Source: an uncultured Clostridia bacterium (GTDB taxonomy: Bacteria; Bacillota; Clostridia; Oscillospirales; UBA644). Taken from it: 8,831 nucleotides of DNA. The stretch's first letter is position 1. Each line of letters opens with the position of its first letter. The notes beneath the pieces are model-generated. The model saw nothing but the letters and a program-made list of their open reading frames with translations, was not told the DNA's origin and did no database searches. Below are positions 1-6,794 of this stretch, piece after piece. The stretch covers positions 1 to 8,831 of the forward strand of contig CAJGDF010000063.1 in assembly GCA_904502105.1 (NCBI GenBank), written 5' to 3'. The translations under genes and the position numbers were made by a program.

Positions 1-444
1 AAAATAATCATTATGGCCGATGCCGACGTAGATGGTGCTCATATCAGAACTCTTCTTTTGACATTTTTCTTCAGATTTATGCGTCCTCTTATTGAACAGG
101 GTTACGTTTATTCCGCTGTACCTCCTCTTTACAAATTAACAAGAGGTAAAACAACGAGAGTTGCATACAGTGATGAAGAAAGAGATGCCATAAGTAATGA
201 AATGCGTGGCGGTAATCCCAATGTGAGAATTGAGATTTCTCGATTCAAAGGTCTCGGTGAAATGAATCCTCAAGAGCTTTGGGAAACTACAATGGATCCC
301 GAAAGACGTACTTTAAGACGAATTGAGCTTGAAGATGCTGCTGCCGCTGACAGAATATTTACAATTCTTATGGGCGAACAAGTTGAACCCCGTAGAGAAT
401 ATATAGAAGAAAACGCAAGATATGCGATTAATTTGGACTATTAA
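1..444 (+). CDS. gyrB: DNA gyrase subunit B, C-terminal part (cut by left edge)
   Basis: GyrB is the ATPase subunit of gyrase, which introduces negative supercoils together with GyrA. The reading frame is open from base 1 (K-I-I-I-M), so the gene enters from the left and only the last 147 residues are present; the ATG at 13 is internal. Visible parts of the TOPRIM and tail regions are the Mg-binding DADVDG motif at bases 19-36 followed by [11 protein letters not shown], then PPLYK, then the family block [20 protein letters not shown], and finally [16 protein letters not shown] near the end. A full GyrB is about 630-640 residues, so roughly 490 residues lie outside, including the GHKL ATPase domain. 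The protein ends in NLDY, as is common in Firmicute GyrB. The gene directly precedes gyrA, which supports gyrB over parE. Codons here are A/T-richer (TTA Leu occurs) than in glyS downstream. Confidence 0.97.
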   Translation, partial: KIIIMADADVDGAHIRTLLLTFFFRFMRPLIEQGYVYSAVPPLYKLTRGKTTRVAYSDEERDAISNEMRGGNPNVRIEISRFKGLGEMNPQELWETTMDPERRTLRRIELEDAAAADRIFTILMGEQVEPRREYIEENARYAINLDY

Positions 445-451
445 GAGGTGA
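443..451 (+). promoter_or_regulatory. Ribosome binding site of gyrA overlapping the gyrB stop
   Basis: AAGAGGTGA at 443-451 matches the 16S anti-SD with one base missing and lies 6 bases before the GTG at 458. Its first two A's are part of the gyrB TAA stop (442-444). A ribosome ending gyrB would cover this site, so gyrB and gyrA are probably translationally coupled, which suits a 1:1 complex. It also decides the GTG start for gyrA. Confidence 0.8.
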
Positions 452-457
452 GTTGTT

Positions 458-3022
458 GTGGCTAAAAGAAAAAACGTTGATTACAAACCCGAAGATATAT
501 TATTTCCGGATCAGGTCATAACCTCTACCGAGCTTGTTCAGGAAATGAAGCAGAGTTATATCGAGTATGCGATGTCCGTTATCGTCGGACGTGCGCTGCC
601 CGATGTACGTGACGGTCTCAAACCCGTTCACAGAAGAATTTTATATGCAATGTATGAGGACGGACTGACAAGAGACAAGCCTTTCCGTAAGTGCGCAACG
701 GCAGTCGGTGACGTTCTCGGTAGATATCATCCGCACGGTGACTCATCGGTTTACGATGCGCTTGTACGTCTCGCACAGGATTTCTCAATGAGATATCCGC
801 TTATCGACGGTCACGGTAACTTCGGTTCTGTGGACGGTGACCCGCCTGCAGCATACCGTTATACCGAAGCGAGAATGAGCCGTATTGCGGACGAAATGCT
901 TGCTGATATCGAAAAAGAAACGGTTGACTGGGACTCCAACTTTGACGAAACGAGAAAAGAGCCCCGCGTTCTTCCCAGCCGTTTCCCGAACCTTCTTGTA
1001 AACGGTTCATCCGGTATCGCGGTAGGTATGGCAACAAATATCCCTCCCCACAATCTCAGAGAGGTTATTGATGCCACTATTCTTGTTCTTGACAATCCCG
1101 AATCGACCCTTGAAGATCTTTTAGGCTGCATTCAGGGTCCCGACTTCCCCACAAAGGGTATAATCCTCGGCAGAAAAGGCATCAGAGCCGCATATGCAAC
1201 GGGCAGAGGTCATATAACTGTAAGAGCAAGAACCGAATTTGAAGAATTCGGCAAAGACAGAGTAAGAATTATCGTTACGGAGCTTCCGTATCAGGTAAAT
1301 AAACGTATGCTTATAGCGACTATCGCAGAGCAGGTACGTGAAAAGCGCATCGAGGGCATTTCCGATATACGAGACGAGTCCGACAGAAACGGTATGAGAA
1401 TCGTTATCGAGATCAGAAAAGATGCAAATTCTCAGGTAGTGTTGAACAAGCTTTTTGCTCAGACACAGATGCAGACCACCTTTGCGGTAAATATGCTCGC
1501 ATTGGTCAACAATCAGTCTCAGCCGAAGATCCTTTCTCTCAGAAATATTCTTGACGAGTATATCGAGCATCAGAAAGACATCATTACCAGAAGAACAAGA
1601 TACGATCTTCGCAAGGCTCAGGAAAGAGCGCATTTGCTCGAAGGTCTGATCATTGCGCAGGACAATATCGACGAGGTTATCAAGATCATCCGTAATTCCT
1701 ACGACGATGCGAAAGAAAACCTTATGGAAAGATTCGGTCTTTCGGATATTCAGGCATCCGCTATCCTCGAAATGCGACTCAAAGCACTTCAGGGTCTCGA
1801 AAAAGAAAAGCTTCTTGCCGAATACGAAGAGATCGAAAAGAAGATCGAATATTACAAGCAGCTTCTTGCTTCGGAAACAATGCTTATCGGTGTTTTACGT
1901 GATGAGCTTTCCGAAATCAGAGAAAAATACGGTGACGACAGAGTTACCGAAATTCAGGATGTTGAAAACGAAATAGATATCGAAGACCTTATCGAAGAAA
2001 AGATGTGCGTTTACACCCTCACAAACAGAGGCTATATCAAGCGTCTTTCCGAAGATAACTACAAGGTTCAGCGTCGCGGCGGCAGAGGTGTTACTGCTCT
2101 CACAACAAGAGAAGAAGATGTTGTTGAAGAAATGTTTACATGTTCAACACACGATAAGATCCTTTTCTTTACCTCAAACGGCAGAGTTTACTGCTTAAAG
2201 GGCTATGAGATCCCCGAATCGACACGTCAGGCGAAGGGCATGAACATCGTAAATCTCCTTCAGCTCGGCGAGGGCGAAAAGGTAACGGCGATGATCCATC
2301 TTCGTGATCTTGAGGGCGACGGTTTCTTCAATATGGTAACAAAGCTCGGTATTTCAAAGCGCTGCAGAATAAGCGACTTTAAGAATATCAGAAAAACCGG
2401 TCTTAACGCCGTTGAGCTTGACGAGGGCGACAGCCTTAACTCTGTTCGACTCACAGACGGCACAAAAGATATCATCGTTGCAACGAGTGCGGGTATGGCT
2501 ATCCGTTACAGTGAAGAGGATGTACGTGTCGTTGGCAGAACGGCGCGCGGCGTAAGAGTTATCAAGCTCGGCGAAGGCGAAGAGGTAGTGGGCTCCGTTG
2601 TTGTTGAAGAAGACAATACTCTCGTTACCGTAACAGAAAACGGCTACGGCAAACGTACCTCCTTCGACGAATTCAACGGTCAGAACAGAGGCGGTAAGGG
2701 CGTCCGTGTTCATAAGATCAGCGAAAAGACAGGCAATCTTGTCGGTGTACGCTGCGTAAAAGAAGACGATGACCTTGTTATCATCTCCTCCGACGGTATT
2801 ATTATCCGCGTTAGCATTTCCGATATTCCCGTTTACGGCAGAGCATCTTCGGGCGTTCACGTAATGCGTATTCAGGGTGAAACAAAGGTAATTGCGACCG
2901 CAGTTATCCATGCCAATGAGGAAGACGAGACCGATTCAGACATTGAAAAGGTTGAGATCGATGCCGAAGAGGCTGAACAGGAAGAAAACATCTCCGAAGA
3001 GAATGTTGAAACCGAAGAATAA
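458..3022 (+). CDS. gyrA: DNA gyrase subunit A, complete
   Basis: GyrA is the DNA breakage-reunion subunit of gyrase (A2B2), acting on chromosomal DNA. Length is 854 residues with a GTG start chosen from the SD at 443-451. The winged-helix/TOPRIM-contact region holds [10 protein letters not shown] (91-100) and the catalytic tyrosine Y135 in AAYRYTEAR, preceded by R134. Residues matching E. coli Ser83 and Asp87 are S96 and D100, so the usual quinolone-resistance positions are wild type. A coiled-coil arm runs roughly 365-495. The GyrA box QRRGGRG at 538-544 begins the beta-pinwheel and separates it from ParC. Degenerate blade repeats follow near 588-594, 645-650, 691-700, 740-750 and 792-801, consistent with six blades. 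The tail 821-854 is strongly acidic, with 19 Asp/Glu in 34 residues and one Lys; acidic GyrA tails are known in E. coli to tune DNA wrapping. It sits 13 bases after gyrB and 42 before the glyS ATG. Confidence 0.98.
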   Translation: MAKRKNVDYKPEDILFPDQVITSTELVQEMKQSYIEYAMSVIVGRALPDVRDGLKPVHRRILYAMYEDGLTRDKPFRKCATAVGDVLGRYHPHGDSSVYDALVRLAQDFSMRYPLIDGHGNFGSVDGDPPAAYRYTEARMSRIADEMLADIEKETVDWDSNFDETRKEPRVLPSRFPNLLVNGSSGIAVGMATNIPPHNLREVIDATILVLDNPESTLEDLLGCIQGPDFPTKGIILGRKGIRAAYATGRGHITVRARTEFEEFGKDRVRIIVTELPYQVNKRMLIATIAEQVREKRIEGISDIRDESDRNGMRIVIEIRKDANSQVVLNKLFAQTQMQTTFAVNMLALVNNQSQPKILSLRNILDEYIEHQKDIITRRTRYDLRKAQERAHLLEGLIIAQDNIDEVIKIIRNSYDDAKENLMERFGLSDIQASAILEMRLKALQGLEKEKLLAEYEEIEKKIEYYKQLLASETMLIGVLRDELSEIREKYGDDRVTEIQDVENEIDIEDLIEEKMCVYTLTNRGYIKRLSEDNYKVQRRGGRGVTALTTREEDVVEEMFTCSTHDKILFFTSNGRVYCLKGYEIPESTRQAKGMNIVNLLQLGEGEKVTAMIHLRDLEGDGFFNMVTKLGISKRCRISDFKNIRKTGLNAVELDEGDSLNSVRLTDGTKDIIVATSAGMAIRYSEEDVRVVGRTARGVRVIKLGEGEEVVGSVVVEEDNTLVTVTENGYGKRTSFDEFNGQNRGGKGVRVHKISEKTGNLVGVRCVKEDDDLVIISSDGIIIRVSISDIPVYGRASSGVHVMRIQGETKVIATAVIHANEEDETDSDIEKVEIDAEEAEQEENISEENVETEE

Positions 3023-3035
3023 AATAACATATAAT
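3006..3035 (+). promoter_or_regulatory. Candidate sigma-A promoter for glyS
   Basis: TTGAAA at 3006-3011, inside the last codons of gyrA, is followed after 18 bases by TATAAT at 3030-3035, just past the gyrA stop (3020-3022). Transcription would start near 3042 and give a leader of only about 20 bases before the ATG at 3065. The region is AT-rich, so a chance match is possible and glyS may equally be read from the gyrBA transcript. No terminator lies between gyrA and glyS. Confidence 0.45.
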
Positions 3036-3049
3036 TAAAATTATTATAT

Positions 3050-3054
3050 AAGGA
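3050..3054 (+). promoter_or_regulatory. Ribosome binding site of glyS
   Basis: AAGGA at 3050-3054 lies 10 bases before the ATG at 3065 but only 1 base before the in-frame TTG at 3056. The spacing selects the ATG and removes the three extra residues (MKK) that the TTG would add. Confidence 0.75.
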
Positions 3055-3064
3055 TTTGAAAAAG

Positions 3065-4468
3065 ATGAACAACAGCGAAAAGACAATGGAAAAGATCGTT
3101 GCTCTTTGTAAAAACAGAGGCTTCGTATATGCAGGCTCCGAAATCTACGGCGGTCTTGCAAACGCTTGGGACTACGGTCCTCTCGGCGTTGAAATGAAAA
3201 ACAACGTTAAAAAAGCATGGTGGAAAAAATTCGTTCAGGAATCTCCCTACAACGTAGGTCTTGACTCTGCAATCCTCATGAACCCCCGTGTATGGGTGGC
3301 TTCCGGTCACGTTGTAAACTTCAACGACCCCCTCATCGACTGCAAGGCTTGTAAGATGCGTCACAGAGCAGATAAGCTCATCGAAGACTGGAACGCTGAA
3401 AACGGTGTTCAGATGACCGTTGAAGCACTCACAAACGAACAGATGACCGAATATATCCGTGAAAACAACATTCCCTGCCCCGGCTGCGGCAAGAGCGATT
3501 TTACAGATATCCGTAAGTTCAACATGATGTTCAAAACATTCCAGGGCGTAACCGAAGACTCCTCTACCGAGATCTACATGCGTCCCGAAACCGCTCAGGG
3601 TATTTTTGTTAACTTCAAAAACATCCAGAGAACCACCCGTAAGAAGATCCCCTTCGGCGTTGGCCAGGTTGGTAAATCCTTCAGAAACGAGATCACTCCC
3701 GGTAACTTCACATTCCGTACCCGTGAATTTGAACAGATGGAGCTTGAATTCTTCTGCAAGCCCGGCACCGACCTCGAATGGTTCAGCTACTGGAGAACCC
3801 AGTGCCACAACTTCCTTCTCAATCTCGGCATGAAGAGCGAAAACCTCCGTCTCCGTGACCATGAACAGGAAGAACTTTCTCACTATTCCAAGGCAACTAC
3901 CGACTTCGAATTCCTCTTCCCGTTCGGATGGGGCGAGCTTTGGGGCATTGCTGACAGAACCGACTTTGACCTTAAATCTCACACCAACGAATCCGGCGAA
4001 AACCTCGAATATTTCGATCAGGAAGCAAACGAAAAATACATTCCTTACGTTATCGAGCCCTCTCTCGGTGCGGACAGAGTTATGCTTGCGTTCCTTTGCG
4101 AAGCATATGATGAAGAAAACATCTCCGAAGACCCCGCAAAACCCGATGTTCGTACAGTTCTTCACCTCCATCCCGCTCTTGCACCCGTTAAGGCTGCTGT
4201 TCTTCCCCTTTCCAAGAAGCTCAACGAAGGCGCTGAAAAGATCTTTGCTGATCTTTCCAAGTATTTCAACGTTGAATTCGACGATGCAGGCTCTATCGGT
4301 AAACGTTACAGACGTTTCGACGAGATCGGTACTCCCTTCTGCATCACATACGACTTTGATTCCGAAACCGACGGCTGCGTAACCGTTCGTGACCGCGACA
4401 CCATGAAGCAGGAAAGAATCAAGATCGAAGACCTCAAGAAATTTATCGAAGAAAAACTCGAATTCTAA
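3065..4468 (+). CDS. glyS: Glycyl-tRNA synthetase, alpha2 (single-subunit) class II type
   Basis: This enzyme charges tRNA-Gly with glycine using ATP in the cytosol. Length is 467 residues from the ATG at 3065 (SD at 3050-3054), normal for the homodimeric archaeal/eukaryotic-like GlyRS (often called GlyQS or GlyS) and unlike the alpha2beta2 GlyQ+GlyS pair. The N-terminus has the family block [18 protein letters not shown] (about 25-42). Two CxxC pairs, CKAC (93-96) and CPGC (138-141), look like a zinc-binding insertion. Class II motif 2 starts [20 protein letters not shown] (206-225) and motif 3 is EPSLGADR (331-338). The anticodon-binding domain covers roughly 369 to the end. The gene has no TTA, CTA or TCA codon and strongly prefers TTC, AAC and GAC, as expected for a highly expressed gene. 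I find no T-box leader; only 42 bases separate it from gyrA. A terminator follows at 4505-4533. Confidence 0.97.
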   Translation: MNNSEKTMEKIVALCKNRGFVYAGSEIYGGLANAWDYGPLGVEMKNNVKKAWWKKFVQESPYNVGLDSAILMNPRVWVASGHVVNFNDPLIDCKACKMRHRADKLIEDWNAENGVQMTVEALTNEQMTEYIRENNIPCPGCGKSDFTDIRKFNMMFKTFQGVTEDSSTEIYMRPETAQGIFVNFKNIQRTTRKKIPFGVGQVGKSFRNEITPGNFTFRTREFEQMELEFFCKPGTDLEWFSYWRTQCHNFLLNLGMKSENLRLRDHEQEELSHYSKATTDFEFLFPFGWGELWGIADRTDFDLKSHTNESGENLEYFDQEANEKYIPYVIEPSLGADRVMLAFLCEAYDEENISEDPAKPDVRTVLHLHPALAPVKAAVLPLSKKLNEGAEKIFADLSKYFNVEFDDAGSIGKRYRRFDEIGTPFCITYDFDSETDGCVTVRDRDTMKQERIKIEDLKKFIEEKLEF

Positions 4469-4504
4469 TAATATAAATTGCGAACAGATCTCGCAGTTAA
4501 ATAC

Positions 4505-4533
4505 AAAACGCTTTGCATCTTGCAAAGCGTTTT
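4505..4533. terminator. Perfect symmetric terminator after glyS (probably bidirectional)
   Basis: AAAACGCTTTGCA (4505-4517), loop TCT, and TGCAAAGCGTTTT (4521-4533) form a 13-bp perfect stem with a 3-base loop, 36 bases after the glyS stop. Four T's close the right arm and four A's open the left arm, so the structure ends in U's on either strand. On the + strand it is followed by GATCTTTATTATA. It should end glyS transcripts and also stop any leftward transcript before it runs antisense into glyS. Confidence 0.85.
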
Positions 4534-4547
4534 GATCTTTATTATAT

Positions 4548-4569
4548 AACATAATTATATAATTATGTT
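4548..4569. repeat. 22-bp perfect AT-rich palindrome
   Basis: Bases 4548-4558 (AACATAATTAT) are the exact reverse complement of 4559-4569, with no spacer; symmetry breaks at 4547/4570. On the + strand it runs into TTTATTTTTT (4568-4577), so as RNA it could act as a weak second terminator behind 4505-4533. Only one G-C pair is present in each arm, so the RNA hairpin would be weak. It could instead be a protein-binding dyad. Function is not known. Confidence 0.6.
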
Positions 4570-4600
4570 TATTTTTTGAAGTATCAAAAATTTATACTAT

Positions 4601-4651
4601 AAAAACAGCACCGTTTCAGACAGGTTTACTGCCAAAAACAGTGCTGTTTTT
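4601..4651 (-). terminator. Long unbulged hairpin ending the candidate small RNA
   Basis: Bases 4641-4651 pair perfectly with 4601-4611 (11 bp, AAAAACAGCAC with GTGCTGTTTTT). The stem continues inward without bulges to a 5-base loop at 4624-4628: 4612/4640, 4617/4635 and 4620/4632 are G-U on the minus strand, 4618/4634 is U-U, and the rest are Watson-Crick. The minus-strand U-run is 5 long (4605-4601) and then AUAG. The + strand has a T7 run (4647-4653), so termination on both strands is possible. Confidence 0.7.
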
Positions 4652-4717
4652 TTGAAAACTGAAAGGAGTGAAATAAGCAGAACAGAAGTTTATACGGGTC
4701 TTTTTGATTTTCTTTAC
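4601..4717 (-). ncRNA. Candidate free-standing small RNA, about 117 nt, no recognised family
   Basis: A near-consensus leftward promoter (4724-4752) and a hairpin with a U-run (4651-4601) bracket about 117 bases without a plausible protein-coding frame. The likely first base is G at 4717. The 5' half (4717-4654) looks weakly structured and contains CACUCCUUUCAG (4671-4660), whose CUCCUUU is complementary to an AAAGGAG Shine-Dalgarno. The 3' half is a 51-nt hairpin. In the minus-strand RNA all the inner imperfect pairs except one U-U are G-U wobbles, whereas on the + strand they become A-C mismatches; this supports the minus strand as the functional one. The unit lies between the pfk and glyS terminators, so it is insulated from both neighbours. 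That it is an RNA gene is inference from promoter plus terminator; it could also be only the remnant of a leader. Confidence 0.5.
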
Positions 4718-4723
4718 GGTTAA

Positions 4724-4752
4724 ATTATATCATATTTTCTGTCCGATTTCAA
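4724..4752 (-). promoter_or_regulatory. Strong leftward sigma-A promoter with extended -10
   Basis: Read on the minus strand, TTGAAA (4752-4747) is followed by exactly 17 bases and then TATAAT (4729-4724). The spacer ends in TGA, giving an extended -10 of TGATATAAT. The expected start is near G4717. It lies downstream of the pfk terminator and points towards the glyS 3' end, so it cannot serve any protein gene seen here. A 15-bp dyad lies 6 bases upstream of the -35. Confidence 0.75.
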
Positions 4753-4758
4753 GCAACC

Positions 4759-4773
4759 GTCTGTTGAACAGAC
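4759..4773. promoter_or_regulatory. 15-bp dyad upstream of the small-RNA promoter, possible operator
   Basis: GTCTGTT, a central G, and AACAGAC form a perfect inverted repeat with 7-base arms. A one-base centre cannot form a good RNA loop, so a DNA-binding site is the better reading. It ends 6 bases upstream of the -35 at 4747-4752, a position suited to an activator or to a repressor near the promoter. I do not recognise the motif as a known Firmicute operator. Confidence 0.4.
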
Positions 4774-4800
4774 TTATACTTTTAAGTGAATATTTACTGT

Positions 4801-4842
4801 AAAAAAACACCCATCTGAACATTTAAAATGCTCAGACGGGTG
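4801..4842 (-). terminator. Intrinsic terminator of the mnmG-trmB-dedA-pfk operon
   Basis: On the minus strand, CACCC-G-TCTGA (4842-4832) pairs with TCAGA-T-GGGTG (4818-4808) and is followed by seven T's (4807-4801). The pairs 4837/4813 and 4831/4819 are G-U on this strand but would be C-A mismatches on the + strand, which fixes the direction as leftward. It begins 35 bases after the pfk stop codon. Confidence 0.9.
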
Positions 4843-4877
4843 CTTATTTTTAACTTTCCGTAAGGTCGGTTTATCTG

Positions 4878-6134
4878 TTAATTAATAACAAAATGCACGG
4901 GGAGTCCGTTTTTCATCGGAACCTGGACCTCGCCAACGATAAGGGGCTGGAGGTAATGCAGAAGCTCGTCGGTGACGTTATTTCCACGCTCATTGATATA
5001 TTCCTGAGGTATCTTTTTGATCTGATTTGCAACTCTCGAAACGGGGCAGAAGCCAACGGAGACAGAATAGCTGCCGTCGGAGTTATTGTCCCTTACAAAG
5101 AATGCGAAATCGCCAGAATTACCTGCGGCAACATGCTTTGCGCAGCTTGCGCCCACAAGAACGCTCTCTTCGATATCGGTTTTTGAGAGGCAGTGACCTG
5201 CGCATCTCTGAGGCAGGCTCATTTCGATCGAACGGCATTTGCAGCCGATCTTTGCTCTTATGCATGATTCAAGAACTCTTGCCGCGCCTGCAAGGTATTT
5301 ATGACCGAAAATATCAACGGAGCCGCTCTGCTCGCTCTCGCCGACGTACTTTCCTTCAGCGGTTTTTATACCTTCGGATACCGCAACAACAACATTGGGC
5401 TTCTTTTCAAGCTCTTTTTTAACGTCTTCGATAAATTCATCAAAATCAAACACCGTTTCGGCAACGTAAACGAGGTCTGCGCAGATCTGACCGGAAATTC
5501 TCGGAAGAGCCGCGCCTGCCGCGAGCCAGCCCGCGTCACGTCCCATAATTTCAACGATAGTTACCGCTTTTACGTTGTAGATCGAACAGTCGCGCGCGAT
5601 CTCCTGAACGGTCGTTGCGATATATTTGATAGCGGAGCCGAAGCCGGGTGTGTGGTCTGTTACAACAAGGTCATTGTCGATAGTTTTCGGAACACCCATA
5701 ACGTAGATCTCGTAATTTGCTTCTTTAGCGTATGCGGAAAGCTTTGAAGCGGTGTCCATAGAGTCGTTACCGCCTATGTAAAGCACGTAACGTATATCGT
5801 ACTGACGGAAGATCTCGAAAATTTTGGGGTAGATCGGGTCGTTAAGATCGGCGGGAAGCTTCTTTCTGCAGGAGCCGAGAGCCGCCGCGGGTGTACATTC
5901 GAGAGCGTAATAATCCTCGTCTGTTGCAACAGCAGCCGCAAGATCAACAACATTGCCGTTTATGAGGCCTTCGATACCGTTTTTCATGCCGTAAACACGT
6001 TTTACGTTTTCACATTTGCGAAGACCCTTTATAACGCCCGAAAGGGTTGCATTTATTGCCGCCGTGGGACCGCCCGACTGACCGACGATAGCGTTTCCCG
6101 CGATGGGGAGAGACTGTTTGTTTTCTTCAAACAT
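4878..6134 (-). CDS. 6-phosphofructokinase, probably pyrophosphate-dependent
   Basis: PFK converts fructose-6-phosphate to fructose-1,6-bisphosphate in glycolysis; PPi-using forms work reversibly. Length is 418 residues, longer than the ~320 of bacterial ATP-PFK and usual for PPi-type clades. GQSGGPTAAINA (18-29) is the phosphate-binding start. GGNDS (121-125) places Asp124 where ATP enzymes have Gly104 (E. coli numbering), and PKTIDND (149-155) has Lys150 where ATP enzymes have Gly124. Asp plus Lys at these two sites is the established PPi signature. Asp153 is the expected catalytic base and MGRDAG (197-202) binds substrate. Oddly, Asn123 stands where E. coli has Asp103, a Mg ligand. The start has an AGGAGG site (6148-6143) 8 bases upstream, embedded in the end of the dedA-like gene, whose stop lies 3 bases before this ATG. 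It is the last gene of the leftward operon. Family certain; phosphoryl donor inferred. Confidence 0.93.
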   Translation of the reverse strand: MFEENKQSLPIAGNAIVGQSGGPTAAINATLSGVIKGLRKCENVKRVYGMKNGIEGLINGNVVDLAAAVATDEDYYALECTPAAALGSCRKKLPADLNDPIYPKIFEIFRQYDIRYVLYIGGNDSMDTASKLSAYAKEANYEIYVMGVPKTIDNDLVVTDHTPGFGSAIKYIATTVQEIARDCSIYNVKAVTIVEIMGRDAGWLAAGAALPRISGQICADLVYVAETVFDFDEFIEDVKKELEKKPNVVVAVSEGIKTAEGKYVGESEQSGSVDIFGHKYLAGAARVLESCIRAKIGCKCRSIEMSLPQRCAGHCLSKTDIEESVLVGASCAKHVAAGNSGDFAFFVRDNNSDGSYSVSVGFCPVSRVANQIKKIPQEYINERGNNVTDELLHYLQPLIVGEVQVPMKNGLPVHFVIN

Positions 6135-6137
6135 TGA

Positions 6138-6779
6138 TTATTCCTCCTGATTGTCTGTCTGTTTTTTTCTGAGTTTAATAATGATAACAGCCGCAGCAAC
6201 AACGGCTATGAGTGCAGCGAGCATGATCCTGCCAAACGTTCCCATTGCGGAGAGAACGCGAAGTATCAACGGAATGTTTGCACCCAGAAGCACTCCGATA
6301 AGGTAGTATACGGCGCATGCGAGCACCGTAACACAGCTTACGTAAAAATAAGCTTTTCTTTTTTTTATTTTAACAAGCCCCATCACTATTATCGATATGC
6401 ATTGCATCGACGGGATAAAACGTAGCAGAAAATATGAGCCGCCGCCGTATTTATCGATCGTTTTTCTTGCTTTTTCATACGTTTTTTCGTCAATGAGGCT
6501 GTTTATTATTTTTATCTTACGAACTCTGTCGCCGAGCCTGTACGCCACCAAAAAAAGCGCAAGCGCACCGATGACCGCACCGAGAGAGTACGATGCAAAA
6601 CCGAGAAATTTGTTGAAAACACCGTGCGAAACAAGAATTCCGAGCGCAACAAGAAGCGTGTCGGACGGCACGGGCGGAAAGATATACTGAACGAGCGCAA
6701 GGCCGAAAAGCATCGGGCAGAGCGCCCATTCGGGGAATGAGTAAAACCAATGAATAAATTCTGTAAGAGTTTGTTCCAT
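6138..6779 (-). CDS. DedA/VTT-family membrane protein
   Basis: DedA/VTT (SNARE-associated) proteins are membrane proteins linked to lipid scrambling or undecaprenyl-phosphate/phosphatidylethanolamine flipping and to membrane homeostasis. Length is 213 residues, typical. Hydrophobic stretches lie near 20-34, 40-52, 58-80, 115-136, 146-167 and 183-201, with re-entrant elements expected in this fold. The family core is visible as FPPVPSD (34-40), SLGAVIGALALFLVAYRLGD (65-84), and RFIPSMQ (120-126) followed by the small-residue helix ending MG. The C-terminus is basic then polar (KLRKKQTDNQEE) and probably cytosolic. Unusual points: Gln31 where many members have Glu before the PPxPS motif, Asp40 where Glu is common, and Gln126 where a conserved Arg follows RFIPG. 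The start ATG at 6779 lacks a good Shine-Dalgarno; it lies 15 bases after the trmB stop, in the same frame, so it may rely on coupling. Substrate not predictable. Confidence 0.88.
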   Translation of the reverse strand: MEQTLTEFIHWFYSFPEWALCPMLFGLALVQYIFPPVPSDTLLVALGILVSHGVFNKFLGFASYSLGAVIGALALFLVAYRLGDRVRKIKIINSLIDEKTYEKARKTIDKYGGGSYFLLRFIPSMQCISIIVMGLVKIKKRKAYFYVSCVTVLACAVYYLIGVLLGANIPLILRVLSAMGTFGRIMLAALIAVVAAAVIIIKLRKKQTDNQEE

Positions 6780-6794
6780 TTTCGGTTTAACAAA

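Larger units (their letters stand above)
4469..4877. other. Non-coding convergent intergenic region, 409 bases
   Basis: The region between the converging glyS and pfk stops holds no protein gene that I can support. In order it contains the glyS terminator (4505-4533), an AT palindrome (4548-4569), the small-RNA hairpin (4601-4651), its weakly structured 5' half (4654-4717), its promoter (4724-4752), a dyad (4759-4773), a short TTTAC-T-GTAAA dyad (4793-4803) that overlaps the pfk U-run, and the pfk terminator (4801-4842). I see no DnaA boxes, tRNA or mobile-element ends. Confidence 0.8.

Noticed and set aside
740..880. Possible quinolone-resistance changes in gyrA
   Set aside because: The positions matching Ser83 and Asp87 are Ser96 and Asp100, so the usual resistance sites are unchanged.
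3056..3064. TTG at 3056 as the glyS start
   Set aside because: Only one base separates it from the AAGGA site, while the ATG at 3065 is well spaced.
3044..4552. A 502-codon open frame antisense to all of glyS
   Set aside because: Its codons are the exact reverse complements of the glyS codons, so it stays open only because glyS has no TTA, CTA or TCA codon. The translation is not protein-like, it has no good ribosome site, and it starts within the 3' flank of glyS. It is a codon-bias shadow.
4576..4603. A rightward promoter TTGAAG-16-TATAAA
   Set aside because: It would start inside the left arm of the 51-nt hairpin and has nothing to express downstream before the pfk terminator region; AT-rich DNA gives such matches by chance.
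4661..4690. AAAGGAG on the + strand at 4662-4668 as a ribosome site for a small gene
   Set aside because: No ATG, GTG or TTG opens a frame at a usable distance downstream, and the region is better explained as the complement of the CUCCUUU stretch in the minus-strand RNA.
4469..4877. Replication origin in the AT-rich gap, given gyrase and mnmG nearby
   Set aside because: I see no DnaA-box cluster (TTATNCACA-like), and the AT-rich parts are accounted for by terminators and a palindrome.
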